From: Flavihumibacter solisilvae | GTDB taxonomy: Bacteria > Bacteroidota > Bacteroidia > Chitinophagales > Chitinophagaceae | Length of the DNA: 64,000 nucleotides | NCBI RefSeq assembly: GCF_000814475.1 | Contig: NZ_JSVC01000003.1 | Span: 52,432-116,431 of the forward strand | Direction of reading: 5' to 3' | Shown here: positions 25,261-34,273 of the stretch, one piece after another | How positions within the stretch are numbered: the stretch's first letter is position 1 | Layout of the letters: each line of letters starts with the position of its first letter | The notes under the pieces: model-generated | Database searches by the model: none | What the model was told of the DNA's origin: nothing | Seen by the model: only the letters and a program-made list of their open reading frames with translations | Translations under genes and position numbers: made by a program

Positions 25261-27951
25261 ATGAAACCGACTTCAACCGAAGAACATAACCGTCTTGGGG
25301 AAGCCCGTAAAGGAATACCCTGGAAAAAATGGGGACCGTACCTTTCTGAACGGCAATGGGGAACAGTGAGGGAAGACTATAGCGAGAATGGGGATGCCTG
25401 GAATTACTTTACCCACGACCTGGCACGTTCCCGCACATACCGCTGGGGGGAAGACGGGCTGGGAGGGATCTCTGAAGACAAGCAGCTTCTGTGTTTCGCA
25501 CTGGCACTTTGGAATGGGCGAGACCCCATACTCAAGGAACGGCTTTTTGGCCTTACCAATAGCGAAGGAAACCACGGTGAGGATGTAAAGGAATACTACT
25601 TCTACCTTGATTCTACGCCTACTCACTCCTACATGAAGTTCCTGTACAAGTATCCGCAGGCTCCCTTTCCTTACGTTGATCTCGTGGAGACAAACCGCAG
25701 GCGCTCGCGTACCGAAATGGAATACGAACTGCTCGACACTGGTGTGTTTGACGATAACCGTTACTTCGACGTTTTCGTGGAATATGCTAAGGCTGATCCT
25801 GAAGACATCCTGGTGCGGATCACAGCGTTCAACCGTGGACCGGAACCTGCAGAGCTGCACATCCTGCCAACGCTCTGGTTTCGCAACGACTGGACCGCCG
25901 TAATGGAAAAGCCCGCCGGCCAAAAGCCCCTGATCACCCAGCTGGAAGGGCCAACCGGTACCTGCATGGCAATTGCCTCACACCCGGTCCTGGGTAACTA
26001 TTCTTTTTATTGCGAAGGCGATGTGCCACTGCTTTTCACCGAAAACGAAAACAACCTGAAAGCCGGCATCAATAATTTTGTGGTACTCGGGCAGCAGCAT
26101 GCGATAAATCCCGGTAAGGCAGGTACCAAAATGTCTGCCCATTATCGCAACTCCATTGCGCCCGGGCAATCAGCAGTAGTGCAGCTGAGACTTAGCGCCA
26201 TAACCGCAAGATCTGCCGTGGCGGAAACTTCCGTAAATGATCCATTTGGAATTGGGTTCAACCAGGCCTTTGCCTCCCGGCTGCAGGAGGCGGATGAATT
26301 TTATAAACTTGTTGCCCCGGCAGCTGCGTCCCCCGATCGTGCGGCAATAATGCGGCAGGCTATCGCCGGCATGCTCTGGAGCAAACAGTACTACTATTTT
26401 GATGGCGACACATGGCTGGCTGAACACCAGGCACACCCGCTTTTGGGCGGACAGAATATGACCCGCAACCGCGAGTGGTTTCACATGCTCAACGAAGACA
26501 TCATTTCCATGCCCGACAAATGGGAATACCCCTGGTATGCTGCCTGGGACCTTGCCTTCCAGACCCTTCCTCTTTCCATTGTGGATCTCGACTTTGCCAA
26601 GGAACAGATGAAGCTGCTGCTGCATAAAGACTATATCCACCCCAACGGGCAGGTGCCCGCCTACGAATGGAACTTCGGTGATGTAAACCCGCCGGTGCAG
26701 GCCTGGTCCACCCTGTTCCTGTACCTTATCGGCCAGGCCCAGTACGGCGAGGCCGACCTGGATTTTTTGAAACTGACCTTTCACAAGTTGCTGCTGAACT
26801 TCACCTGGTGGGTTAACCGGAAAGACCGCTTTGGCAAGAATGTGTTTGAAGGTGGTTTCCTTGGACTCGATAACATCGGCGTCTTCGATCGCAGTGCCCC
26901 ATTGCCGACCGGTGGTTACCTGGAGCAGGCTGACGGCACCGCATGGATGGCCCTCTTTACCCAGAACATGACAGAGCTCGCGGTTGAACTGGCCACACGG
27001 GATCCCATATACGAAGACATGGTGCTGAAATTTCTCGAGCACTTCTATTTTATTGCACTCGCGCTGAACAAGCCGGGGCACGACAGCATGTGGGACGAGG
27101 AAGACGGTTTTTACTACGACCTGCTCCGCCTTCCTGATGGCAGTGGCAAGCGACTGAAGGTTCGGTCCATGGTTGGACTGCTACCCCTGTGTGCCACCAC
27201 GATAGTGGAAAAATGGCAGCGTGAGCAGATTCCCTGGGCATTGTCGTTTATCCAGGCTCGTGCAAGACGCACACCCGGTTTCCTCGATGGGATCCATCCA
27301 ACCGGTCCGGGTCATTACGGGGTAGGAGGAAGAGGGATTCTTGCCCTGCTCAATCCCGAACGGCTTCGCAGGGTGCTCACCAAAATGCTCGACGAGAATG
27401 AATTCCTCAGTCCATACGGGATTCGCTCACTTTCGCGGTATCACCTGGAACATCCCTTCATCTTTAATGTGGAAGGCCAGGATTTCCGGGTCGATTATCT
27501 TCCCGCTGAATCAGATACCGGTATGTTCGGCGGTAATTCCAACTGGCGCGGGCCGGTATGGATGCCCATGAACGTACTGATCATTCGGGCGCTCCTCCAA
27601 TACTACCTGTACTATGGCGACAATTTCAAAATTGAATGTCCCACCGGCAGCGGCAACCACATGAATCTATTCGAAGTAGCCCGGGATATTTCTGACCGCC
27701 TTACCCGGATCTTCCTGCAGGACGAAAACGGCCGGCGACCGGTTTACGGCGGCACGGAAAAATTCCAGTCCGACCCATACTGGCGAGATCATATTCTCTT
27801 CTACGAATATTTCCACGGCGACAACGGCGCAGGACTGGGTGCCAGCCACCAGACCGGGTGGACCGGCCTCATCGCCAAACTGATTCAGCTCTATGGTCTA
27901 TTGGATGAAAAAACACTGCTGGAAGGCGGCAAGCATGTGATCTTTCAATAG
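25261..27951 (+). CDS. GH63-like (MGH1-type) glucosidase
   Basis: 896 residues from the ATG at 25261; a longer frame opens at 25174 inside the SDR gene but has no homologous look. The enzyme has the alpha-toroid of GH63/MGH1-like proteins: an N-terminal beta domain (YLDSTPTHSYMKFLYKYPQA), then an (alpha/alpha)6 barrel with MPDKWEYPWYAAWDLAFQ, YEWNFGDVNPPVQAW, GFYYDLLRLPDGSG and GNSNWRGPVWMPMNVLI. Catalytic carboxylates are probably within the AAWD and GVFDR or GTEKF regions. No signal peptide, so it acts in the cytosol, likely on glucose-containing oligosaccharides or mannosyl/glucosylglycerate-like compounds. A role in finishing imported isomaltooligosaccharides is possible but unproven. Confidence 0.85.
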   Translation: MKPTSTEEHNRLGEARKGIPWKKWGPYLSERQWGTVREDYSENGDAWNYFTHDLARSRTYRWGEDGLGGISEDKQLLCFALALWNGRDPILKERLFGLTNSEGNHGEDVKEYYFYLDSTPTHSYMKFLYKYPQAPFPYVDLVETNRRRSRTEMEYELLDTGVFDDNRYFDVFVEYAKADPEDILVRITAFNRGPEPAELHILPTLWFRNDWTAVMEKPAGQKPLITQLEGPTGTCMAIASHPVLGNYSFYCEGDVPLLFTENENNLKAGINNFVVLGQQHAINPGKAGTKMSAHYRNSIAPGQSAVVQLRLSAITARSAVAETSVNDPFGIGFNQAFASRLQEADEFYKLVAPAAASPDRAAIMRQAIAGMLWSKQYYYFDGDTWLAEHQAHPLLGGQNMTRNREWFHMLNEDIISMPDKWEYPWYAAWDLAFQTLPLSIVDLDFAKEQMKLLLHKDYIHPNGQVPAYEWNFGDVNPPVQAWSTLFLYLIGQAQYGEADLDFLKLTFHKLLLNFTWWVNRKDRFGKNVFEGGFLGLDNIGVFDRSAPLPTGGYLEQADGTAWMALFTQNMTELAVELATRDPIYEDMVLKFLEHFYFIALALNKPGHDSMWDEEDGFYYDLLRLPDGSGKRLKVRSMVGLLPLCATTIVEKWQREQIPWALSFIQARARRTPGFLDGIHPTGPGHYGVGGRGILALLNPERLRRVLTKMLDENEFLSPYGIRSLSRYHLEHPFIFNVEGQDFRVDYLPAESDTGMFGGNSNWRGPVWMPMNVLIIRALLQYYLYYGDNFKIECPTGSGNHMNLFEVARDISDRLTRIFLQDENGRRPVYGGTEKFQSDPYWRDHILFYEYFHGDNGAGLGASHQTGWTGLIAKLIQLYGLLDEKTLLEGGKHVIFQ

Positions 27952-27970
27952 CAGGAAAGGATGTCTTCTG

Positions 27971-28417
27971 TCACAAGTCAATCATCCTTCTATGGTAATT
28001 TACCTGTCCTAAATGATAGCTTAAATGTGTGACTAAATGAACCAACAGGTATTCAATTGTAGTCCTTTCTTCAAACACTATAACAGGGTAGTCATTTTTC
28101 GTTGAACTTTCGTCCAGGTTGTCAAGAGTTTTGTTCACAACCTCGATGGTGTCGTCGATCTTCCTGACCAGTTCTTGCCGTGGAATATTCTTTAATGAGA
28201 ATTCCGATTCCCTGTTTCTTATATAACCGGTGTTGCCGAGTTCCTTTCCAACAAAAGTATTCAGGTTCCCAACTAAATGCAGGCAAAGGTTTCCTGCAGA
28301 ATTGGAAATGTTTCCCTCAACTTTCCAGATTTTTTCCTCCTTCGTATACAATTCAATCTCGTTCCGTAACCTGTTCAGGTCTCTCGTGAATAATGATTGT
28401 AAGGTTTTAATTAGCAT
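27971..28417 (-). CDS. DinB/DUF1572-family putative metal-binding protein
   Basis: 148 residues in a four-helix-bundle layout. The candidate metal-binding histidines are in CLHLVGNLN and in LLVHLVTHLSYHLGQVNYHR. DinB/YfiT-type proteins bind a divalent metal and in some cases act as thiol transferases; many are uncharacterised. It is divergent from the DoxX gene at 28544. A 14-codon piece of a closely related C-terminus is found 1.3 kb away at 29291-29335, showing a lost second copy. Confidence 0.8.
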   Translation of the reverse strand: MLIKTLQSLFTRDLNRLRNEIELYTKEEKIWKVEGNISNSAGNLCLHLVGNLNTFVGKELGNTGYIRNRESEFSLKNIPRQELVRKIDDTIEVVNKTLDNLDESSTKNDYPVIVFEERTTIEYLLVHLVTHLSYHLGQVNYHRRMIDL

Positions 28418-28484
28418 CTTGATTATACTTTAACGCACCAAAGTAAAGCCAGTTTCCTTTTCTAAATGTAACTTATTTTTGTTT

Positions 28485-28494
28485 ACTTTGTAAT
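28485..28494 (+). promoter_or_regulatory. ACTTTGTAAT element upstream of DoxX
   Basis: The 10-mer ACTTTGTAAT lies 50 bp before the DoxX ATG. The same 10-mer occurs on the minus strand just ahead of the SDR gene (36135-36144), where it is half of an inverted repeat. It may be a regulator half site or part of a TTTG-type promoter. Confidence 0.3.
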
Positions 28495-28543
28495 TGAAAG
28501 GACTTTTATATAGATAGCCTATTCATGAAAGCGTAACCAACTT

Positions 28544-29269
28544 ATGAATATCACAAGCCGGCTTAATGATGTATATAACGATGCAAAGGGAAACAGGTGG
28601 TTTCTATATTTTGCCATTTTCTGTCGCATCATGTTGGCCCTCGCGTTTATCATCTCCGGAATTGTAAAGATCAGTGGAGAACGCTTCGCCAGCGGCTTAC
28701 CCGTTAACAACCCGATGGGTCATTACCTGGAAGCCCTGCACCAAACCGGGTACTACTATACGTTTATCGGCATTACGCAGGTGCTGATTGCCCTTCTATT
28801 GCTTATTCCCCGGACTGCACTTCTTGGTGCCCTCTTGTATTTTCCCATCATCCTGAATATTTGTATCCTGGCTTATGCCGTACGTTTCGAAGGCACTCGT
28901 ATCACAACCTTTATGGTTCTGGCCAATTTGTACCTGTTGTGTTGGGACTTCAACCGGCTGAAATATCTTTTGCCGTTCAAACAAATTAAAGAGCTTCACT
29001 CACCACGCGAAAAACCTTTGAGCAAGAAATTTCCGTTCCTGTTTTTCGGATCGGTGATTGCAACACTCGCCGCAGTGGTAATCATAAACCAGTATCTCTA
29101 TGCCATTCGGCCCGGCAATTCCCCCGAGGAATGTATAAATGGCTGCCCCGGCAACAGCAACCCCCAGGCCTGTGAAGAGTTTTGTGATTGCATTTATAAG
29201 CAGGGCAAACCGCTTAACGAGTGCCTCACGAATTACAATAATGCAACAGTAAAGGGAACGAAGCCATAG
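28544..29269 (+). CDS. DoxX-like membrane protein with Cys-rich tail
   Basis: 241 residues. Four to five membrane helices include FYIFAIFCRIMLALAFIISG-like, YYYTFIGITQVLIALLLLIP, ALLGALLYFPIILNICILAY and FLFFGSVIATLAAVVIINQY. The first 140 residues match DoxX/SURF4-type membrane proteins, sometimes linked to quinone or thiosulfate redox chemistry. The last 40 residues after the final helix contain six cysteines (EECINGC, ACEEFCDC, NEC), unlike standard DoxX. They would lie in one compartment and could form disulfides or bind metal. It is divergent from the DinB gene. Confidence 0.7.
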   Translation: MNITSRLNDVYNDAKGNRWFLYFAIFCRIMLALAFIISGIVKISGERFASGLPVNNPMGHYLEALHQTGYYYTFIGITQVLIALLLLIPRTALLGALLYFPIILNICILAYAVRFEGTRITTFMVLANLYLLCWDFNRLKYLLPFKQIKELHSPREKPLSKKFPFLFFGSVIATLAAVVIINQYLYAIRPGNSPEECINGCPGNSNPQACEEFCDCIYKQGKPLNECLTNYNNATVKGTKP

Positions 29270-29290
29270 AGGCCCAATTTACCTACATAA

Positions 29291-29335
29291 TTAATTTACT
29301 TGTCCTACGTGATAGTTTAAATGGCTGACTAGTCG
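29291..29335 (-). pseudogene. Remnant of a second DinB-family C-terminus
   Basis: Read on the minus strand this encodes RLVSHLNYHVGQVN then a stop. It matches the end of the intact DinB gene (LVTHLSYHLGQVNY); over 14 codons 34 of 42 bases agree. It overlaps the last few bases of the cytochrome gene and has no upstream body, so it is the tail of a deleted paralogue. Confidence 0.6.
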
Positions 29336-30684
29336 TTTGTACGTTTTGGTTGCATTGGGAAGCAATCGCAATTGCAATTCCTTGGTTTTAACGTTTCAGT
29401 CTTCAGGTCATCCAGGCTCATAGATGTAAGCTCCTCTTGAAATTGTTCTTTAGAAACGAGTCTTAAGTTAAGATCGATATGTTGCCTGGTAGTAATAAGA
29501 AATTCTTTCTTGCCAAATAATATGCCTTCATTGTTCTCGCTTAAGGCAATTATGTATGCGAGTACATTCTGCGGTAATTCTATTTTCCCATCTTTGGTTT
29601 GAAAGACAAATTGATCGTTGCTTTGGCTTAGTAACCTTCCCTCGAGAAACACCTTCTGTGAAGGGATAATTAAGTATACCTGTATGTCTTTCTTATGTTC
29701 GCTTTTAAGACGAACAGTAAGTTCGCTTACTTGTGCACCAAAAACGCCTTCCAGTAATAGGTCAATATTATACCAGCCAAAGGATATGATATTGAATTCG
29801 TAAAATAGTGGGTTACGGGGATTTTGGCGTGTTGTGCTGGCTAATTCAAATTGTTCTTTGAAATAGGTGACGCAACTGTCAAGGCATCCTGCTTCTAGCG
29901 GCACAGGCAGGTTCTTACTGTTACTTTCGTTTTCAATGTAAGCGTACAAGGCTCTGAGTTTTACGTCTGTAAGGGAAGGAAAGTTATTCATAGCAGCCTT
30001 GTTCCAATAATTGTAGAGACAATTTGCATAAAAGTCTCCCGAGGCAATGACCTGCTGATTGTTTCGTGTAAATGCGTAGAGCCATTCTTTGCTTCTTCTT
30101 TTGGAAACGTGTGCGAGGTCGGGGCCAGTCAAAGGTTTACCAATTGCATGACATGAAGCGCAATTGTCCTGAAAAATCGCTCCTCCGGCATCATTAGCTT
30201 CTGATTTTGTTATGTCAAAAAGGGGGGCTGGGTTTGTCCAGTTGATAGTTCCCTTATCCATCAGTTTTCCCTTGAATAGTTGCATGTCTTTATTCAGGGA
30301 GCCAGTTGGAAGCGAAATAGTAATGGAACTTGTGATTTTTACGTTTGTGTCTCCAATGGCATCAATATAAATCATTCCCCCGCTGACTAATGGCTGGCCG
30401 CTACTGCTGGTGGTTAAACCCCCATTGATCATGTCCGTTATGCTATAAGCTTCTTTAATCTCTAATTGTACAGAGACAGTCCCTGCGGCCTCTATGGCCC
30501 CCATCGGGATATGAATTTTGGCACCTTTGGAGGTTATTAAAGTGGTGTCTTTAGTTAAATCTATAGTAAACAGTTCACTTTTGATGTTGTCCGCATTTAA
30601 AGGTGATTTTGTTTTTTCAGGGATACTGCAGCAGGTTAAAAGGACTGCAAAAGTAAAGCTGAGGGTAGTTACAGTTTTCAACAT
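29329..30684 (-). CDS. Cytochrome c domain lipoprotein
   Basis: 451 residues. The leader MLKTVTTLSFTFAVLLTCC gives a lipoprotein. Residues 40-150 form a beta module with GAKIHIPMGAIE and SGGMIYIDAI, the pattern of Bacteroidota envelope ZU5-like domains. Residues about 165-250 are a class I cytochrome c with haem motif CASCH (Cys175, Cys178, His179) and a probable axial Met232 in MNNFPSLTDV. The C-terminal 200 residues are beta-rich and unknown, ending in a CNCDCF cluster. The layout beta-module/cyt c/unknown is unusual. It might pass electrons at the outer membrane, but the partner is not known. Confidence 0.75.
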   Translation of the reverse strand: MLKTVTTLSFTFAVLLTCCSIPEKTKSPLNADNIKSELFTIDLTKDTTLITSKGAKIHIPMGAIEAAGTVSVQLEIKEAYSITDMINGGLTTSSSGQPLVSGGMIYIDAIGDTNVKITSSITISLPTGSLNKDMQLFKGKLMDKGTINWTNPAPLFDITKSEANDAGGAIFQDNCASCHAIGKPLTGPDLAHVSKRRSKEWLYAFTRNNQQVIASGDFYANCLYNYWNKAAMNNFPSLTDVKLRALYAYIENESNSKNLPVPLEAGCLDSCVTYFKEQFELASTTRQNPRNPLFYEFNIISFGWYNIDLLLEGVFGAQVSELTVRLKSEHKKDIQVYLIIPSQKVFLEGRLLSQSNDQFVFQTKDGKIELPQNVLAYIIALSENNEGILFGKKEFLITTRQHIDLNLRLVSKEQFQEELTSMSLDDLKTETLKPRNCNCDCFPMQPKRTND

Positions 30685-30774
30685 AGAATGTAAAGGTATT
30701 TTGGACTTTGGTTTATGGTATACATCTCAATCATCCCCACCAGACTTGTATAAGCTTTGTCTGCAACGCCTATA

Positions 30775-31239
30775 TTACTTGAGTGCCTTCTTTGAATATT
30801 TAAAAAAGTGAAACGGATAAAAATGCAATAATGCGAACGCTATAGTAAACCATCCAATAATAGCTAAAGTAAAATTGGGGACTCTCTTCTCAACTGTGCC
30901 ACTGTCCAAGGTGACTATTTCTAGATGGGTGAATTGACTATAAAATGAAAGTAAAATAAGTACTATCCCTGCTATTAATCCAAATGCAGGGATGAATTGT
31001 CTTTCCAACCACCAGGTTTTTACCTTTTGATTCAGCCTCAATGGAAGGCCAATTAAATAACAACATGATGTTGTCAGGAAAGTGAGAATCAGGCCAATAA
31101 TTGGCTGAATTATTATGAAGCTTAGTTCCGTGATTAGATCAAATTCAGTCATGTCCGCAAAAGCGTACACCATATAGATAAAGAGCAAGATACATGTAGT
31201 GGAAGCGAACTGCGCCAGCCTTGTTATTAATTTAAACAT
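30775..31239 (-). CDS. Hypothetical four-helix membrane protein
   Basis: 154 residues from the ATG at 31239; a GTG at 31257 would add six residues. Four hydrophobic segments (FASTTCILLFIYMVYAFA, LSFIIIQPIIGLILTFL, FIPAFGLIAGIVLILLSFY, LAIIGWFTIAFALLHFYPFH) fill most of the chain and leave short polar loops, so it is an inner-membrane protein of unknown role. It follows the SUFU gene on the same strand after 45 bp. An inverted repeat lies just upstream of the ATG. Confidence 0.6.
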   Translation of the reverse strand: MFKLITRLAQFASTTCILLFIYMVYAFADMTEFDLITELSFIIIQPIIGLILTFLTTSCCYLIGLPLRLNQKVKTWWLERQFIPAFGLIAGIVLILLSFYSQFTHLEIVTLDSGTVEKRVPNFTLAIIGWFTIAFALLHFYPFHFFKYSKKALK

Positions 31240-31248
31240 ATTGTTAAT

Positions 31249-31265
31249 CACGTTCACCTAACGTG
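31249..31265. promoter_or_regulatory. Inverted repeat before the small membrane protein
   Basis: CACGTT and AACGTG flank five bases, ten bases upstream of the ATG at 31239. It includes the alternative GTG start. It may be an operator or an mRNA hairpin between the SUFU gene and the membrane protein. Confidence 0.3.
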
Positions 31266-31284
31266 ACGAATATTTGGTGGTTTA

Positions 31285-31863
31285 TTAGCCCGAAACCAGG
31301 CAACTTCGGTTCGGATTAAGATAATCAAGGTGCCTTTCTTCAAACAACTGTTCTAATGCCTCACAACCGTTCGCAATTTTGTAGTCTCGTTCACTTTCCG
31401 TTATCGGAATCACCCAATAACAATGTATAGTGTTGCCTTCAAACTGGAAGAGCTCCAATTCTTCGCCTTCCAGGTAAGGTAGAGATATAAAAGCATGGTT
31501 GCACAAGGAGCTGTCCAGCCAGGGTTGTCCGATGTTTACAGTATGATGAAGATTCAATGGCAACTTTGTTCTATGATAAGAGGCGCAGTATGTTATCAGT
31601 TCTACCAGCGAGATGTCGGACCTCGGTGAATAAACAACAAGTTCAACCTTATTGTCGTCTATCCTGTCCGCCGACATGCCAACCGAACAATAACAAAACA
31701 TGCCATGTCGCTTATTGGGTGGTATTTCTAATATAAAGAATTCGGAGTGCAGTTTCTCTTTTGGCCCTTTGTCAAGAGTTAAGGCCTTTCCCGTCACACC
31801 GAAATAAGATTCAAAGTGCAGCTGGAGTTTGTCAATATATGTCCTGGAATTAAAAACTTTCAT
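31285..31863 (-). CDS. SUFU (suppressor-of-fused) domain protein
   Basis: 192 residues, cytosolic. The core GMFCYCSVGMS, KVELVVYSPRSDISLVELIT, HHTVNIGQPWLDSSLCNHAF ISLPYLE and HCYWVIPITESERDY follows the SUFU family pattern. Bacterial SUFU proteins are often immunity proteins in polymorphic-toxin loci, from published comparative genomics. No toxin gene is adjacent, so it may be an orphan immunity protein or have another role. AT-rich, like its neighbours. Confidence 0.75.
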   Translation of the reverse strand: MKVFNSRTYIDKLQLHFESYFGVTGKALTLDKGPKEKLHSEFFILEIPPNKRHGMFCYCSVGMSADRIDDNKVELVVYSPRSDISLVELITYCASYHRTKLPLNLHHTVNIGQPWLDSSLCNHAFISLPYLEGEELELFQFEGNTIHCYWVIPITESERDYKIANGCEALEQLFEERHLDYLNPNRSCLVSG

Positions 31864-32060
31864 GAGACCTCAAATTACCGCTAATGAATGCGCTTTCATG
31901 ATCAAAGTTTGTTTGGAGCCGTAAAATAATTTGAAGGTGCCAGATTTGCAAGAATCCACCCCCCCGGCTAAAATCGAGGCAACCCCTGCCACTTTCCAGT
32001 CAAATTAACCGCCTCTCTATCCCTAACTTTAGCCCTCCATTTCAGCTTTAAATTATGACC

Positions 32061-34253
32061 ATGCGCAAGACTCTCCTGGTATCTCTGGCCGCAATAATTG
32101 CAGCAACCTGTCCCGCCCAAACGAAAATCGCCTCCAACCCGGTTGCGAACACCATTCCCGTTACGGAACAGGATACCAAAGAGACCATCATAAAGAAAGC
32201 AGCCCGCGTAGTGCCCACCGGCGCCCAGTACGCCGCGCTCAAAAATGAGTTTATCGCCTTCATCCACTTCGGTCCCAATACCTTCACCCGCATGGAATGG
32301 GGTAACGGTAAAGAAGACCCGAAGATCTTCGACCTCAAAGAACTGCACACCGACCAATGGTGCGAAGCCATGAAAGCCGCCGGCATGAAAATGGTCATCC
32401 TCACCGCCAAACACCACGATGGTTTCGTGCTCTGGCAAAGCCGCTACACCACCCACGGCATCATGAGCTCACCCTTTAAAAACGGGAAAGGTGATATCGT
32501 AAAGGAACTCGCCAACTCCTGCCGGAAATATGGACTGAAACTCGGCATCTATCTTTCTCCCGCCGACCTCTTCCAGATCGAAAGCCCGACCGGCCTCTAT
32601 GGCAACCTCAGCAAATACACCAAAAGAACGATCCCACGCCCCGTACCCGGAAGGCCCTTTGCCAACAAGACCACCTTCGAGTTTGAGGCCGACGATTACA
32701 ACGAATATTTCATGAACCAGCTTTTTGAACTGCTCACGGAATACGGACCCATCGACGAAGTATGGTTCGATGGCGCCCACCCGAAAAGAAAAGGCAACCA
32801 GCAATACAATTACCTCGCCTGGAAAAAGCTGATCAAAACATTGTCGCCAAACGCCGTGATCTTCGGCAAGGAAGACATCCGCTGGTGCGGTAACGAAGCG
32901 GGCGGAACAAGGGACACCGAATGGAACGTGATCCCCTACACGGAAAATCCTAACCAGATGAACAGTTTCGCAGACCTTACCGATGCTTCACTCGGCAGCC
33001 GCGAAGACCTCTACAAAGGAAAATACCTGCACTACCAGCAGGCCGAGACCAATACCTCCATCCGTGAAGGCTGGTTCTACCGCGACGATACCGAACAGAA
33101 AGTGCGCAGCGCCGACGATGTATTTGATATTTACGAGAGGTCTGTCGGCGGTAACTCCACTTTCCTCCTGAACATCCCGCCCAACCGCGAGGGAAAATTC
33201 TCACCTGAAGATGTGTCCGTACTGAAAGAAACCGGCAAGCGCATCCGCGAAACCTACGGCACCAACCTTTTCGTTAAAGCCAGCATCTCCAAAACCAACC
33301 AGGAAATACTGATCACCACCCCGGCCCCGGTTACCATCAACCGCCTCGCCCTGCAGGAAGACATCCGCACGAAAGGTGAACGCGTAGAAAAACATGCGCT
33401 CGATGCCTGGATCAACAATGAATGGAAAGAACTCGCCACTGCTACCAATATCGGCTATAAGCGGATCCTCCGCTTCCCGGAAGTAACAGCCAGCAAATTC
33501 CGTGTCAGGATCCTGGAATCGCGTGACGTACCCACCATCAGCACCGTTACCGCGCATTATTATAAGACCCGTCCGCCGCAACTGCAGCTGGCCAGGAACG
33601 CATCCGGCATGGTCAGCATCGAGCCATCGCTGCAAGATTTCGGCTGGAACCCGCATGGACAAAACGCTGCAAAGAACATCAACAGCGGCATCGATATCTA
33701 TTATACCACCGATGGCAGCACGCCTACAAACAAGGCGAAAAAATATGACCAGCCTTTTTCCTTCACAGCAGGCGAAGTGAAAGCTTTTGCCATTGCCAAA
33801 GACGAGACTGGCAGTGTAACCAGTCGCCAGTTCGGCATCATCCCCAAAGACTGGAAACTCGTAGGTGCCGACAGTGAAACCGGCAAGCACGCCGCAGCCC
33901 TCGCGTTTGACGCCAATCCCAAAACGTACTGGCGGTCGGAGCCAACCGGCGCCGCCCATTTCATCACGATCGACCTGGGAGCCAGCACCACCCTTAAAGC
34001 ATTTGCTTACACCCCGCAAACGCAAACCCACGGTAAAGGCATGATGGAAAAAGGGATTATTAAAGTAAGCACCGACGGCAACACCTGGACAGACGCAGGC
34101 ACTTTCACTTTCGGCAACCTGGTGAACGATCCCACAACCCGGAAGCACGCCTTCAACGCCCCTGTAACGGCGAGGTATGTACGAATAGAATCTACCGGTA
34201 TTGCGGCGAACGACCAAACCCTGGCGATCGCGGAACTGGAATTCTTTGAATAA
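32061..34253 (+). CDS. GH29 alpha-L-fucosidase with C-terminal sugar-binding module
   Basis: 730 residues, start ATG at 32061 (an ATG two codons upstream is equally possible). A leader RKTLLVSLAAIIAATCPAQ is cleaved after CPAQ-like residues. The catalytic TIM barrel covers about 55-390: FIHFGPNTFTRMEWGNGKED, MVILTAKHHDGFVLW, and nucleophile Asp237 in DEVWFDGAHP. After it comes a beta-sandwich, a chitobiase-type domain (YYTTDGSTPTNKAKKYD) and an F5/8-type-C lectin-like module (TYWRSEPTGAAHFITIDLGA). It releases alpha-L-fucose from glycans in the periplasm or at the surface. It is transcribed alone. Confidence 0.92.
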   Translation: MRKTLLVSLAAIIAATCPAQTKIASNPVANTIPVTEQDTKETIIKKAARVVPTGAQYAALKNEFIAFIHFGPNTFTRMEWGNGKEDPKIFDLKELHTDQWCEAMKAAGMKMVILTAKHHDGFVLWQSRYTTHGIMSSPFKNGKGDIVKELANSCRKYGLKLGIYLSPADLFQIESPTGLYGNLSKYTKRTIPRPVPGRPFANKTTFEFEADDYNEYFMNQLFELLTEYGPIDEVWFDGAHPKRKGNQQYNYLAWKKLIKTLSPNAVIFGKEDIRWCGNEAGGTRDTEWNVIPYTENPNQMNSFADLTDASLGSREDLYKGKYLHYQQAETNTSIREGWFYRDDTEQKVRSADDVFDIYERSVGGNSTFLLNIPPNREGKFSPEDVSVLKETGKRIRETYGTNLFVKASISKTNQEILITTPAPVTINRLALQEDIRTKGERVEKHALDAWINNEWKELATATNIGYKRILRFPEVTASKFRVRILESRDVPTISTVTAHYYKTRPPQLQLARNASGMVSIEPSLQDFGWNPHGQNAAKNINSGIDIYYTTDGSTPTNKAKKYDQPFSFTAGEVKAFAIAKDETGSVTSRQFGIIPKDWKLVGADSETGKHAAALAFDANPKTYWRSEPTGAAHFITIDLGASTTLKAFAYTPQTQTHGKGMMEKGIIKVSTDGNTWTDAGTFTFGNLVNDPTTRKHAFNAPVTARYVRIESTGIAANDQTLAIAELEFFE

Positions 34254-34256
34254 GAC

Positions 34257-34273
34257 AGGGGCAGGCGCCCCCT
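34257..34273 (+). terminator. GC-rich hairpin after the fucosidase
   Basis: AGGGGC and GCCCCT-like arms surround AGGC between the fucosidase stop and the convergent DUF2652 stop. A CATTTCTTT run follows. It probably ends both transcripts. Confidence 0.45.

Noticed and set aside
26170..27081. Long open frame opposite the GH63-like gene
   Set aside because: Same reason; the GH63-like frame has clear family motifs and the opposite frame has none.
27957..27989. AAGGATG/CATCCTT inverted repeat after the GH63-like gene
   Set aside because: Only seven bases per arm with a 19-base loop and no T-run; the right arm lies in the DinB coding end.
33201..34217. Long open frame opposite the fucosidase gene
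   Set aside because: It mirrors the codon structure of the GH29 gene on the other strand; the composition is that of an antisense shadow.
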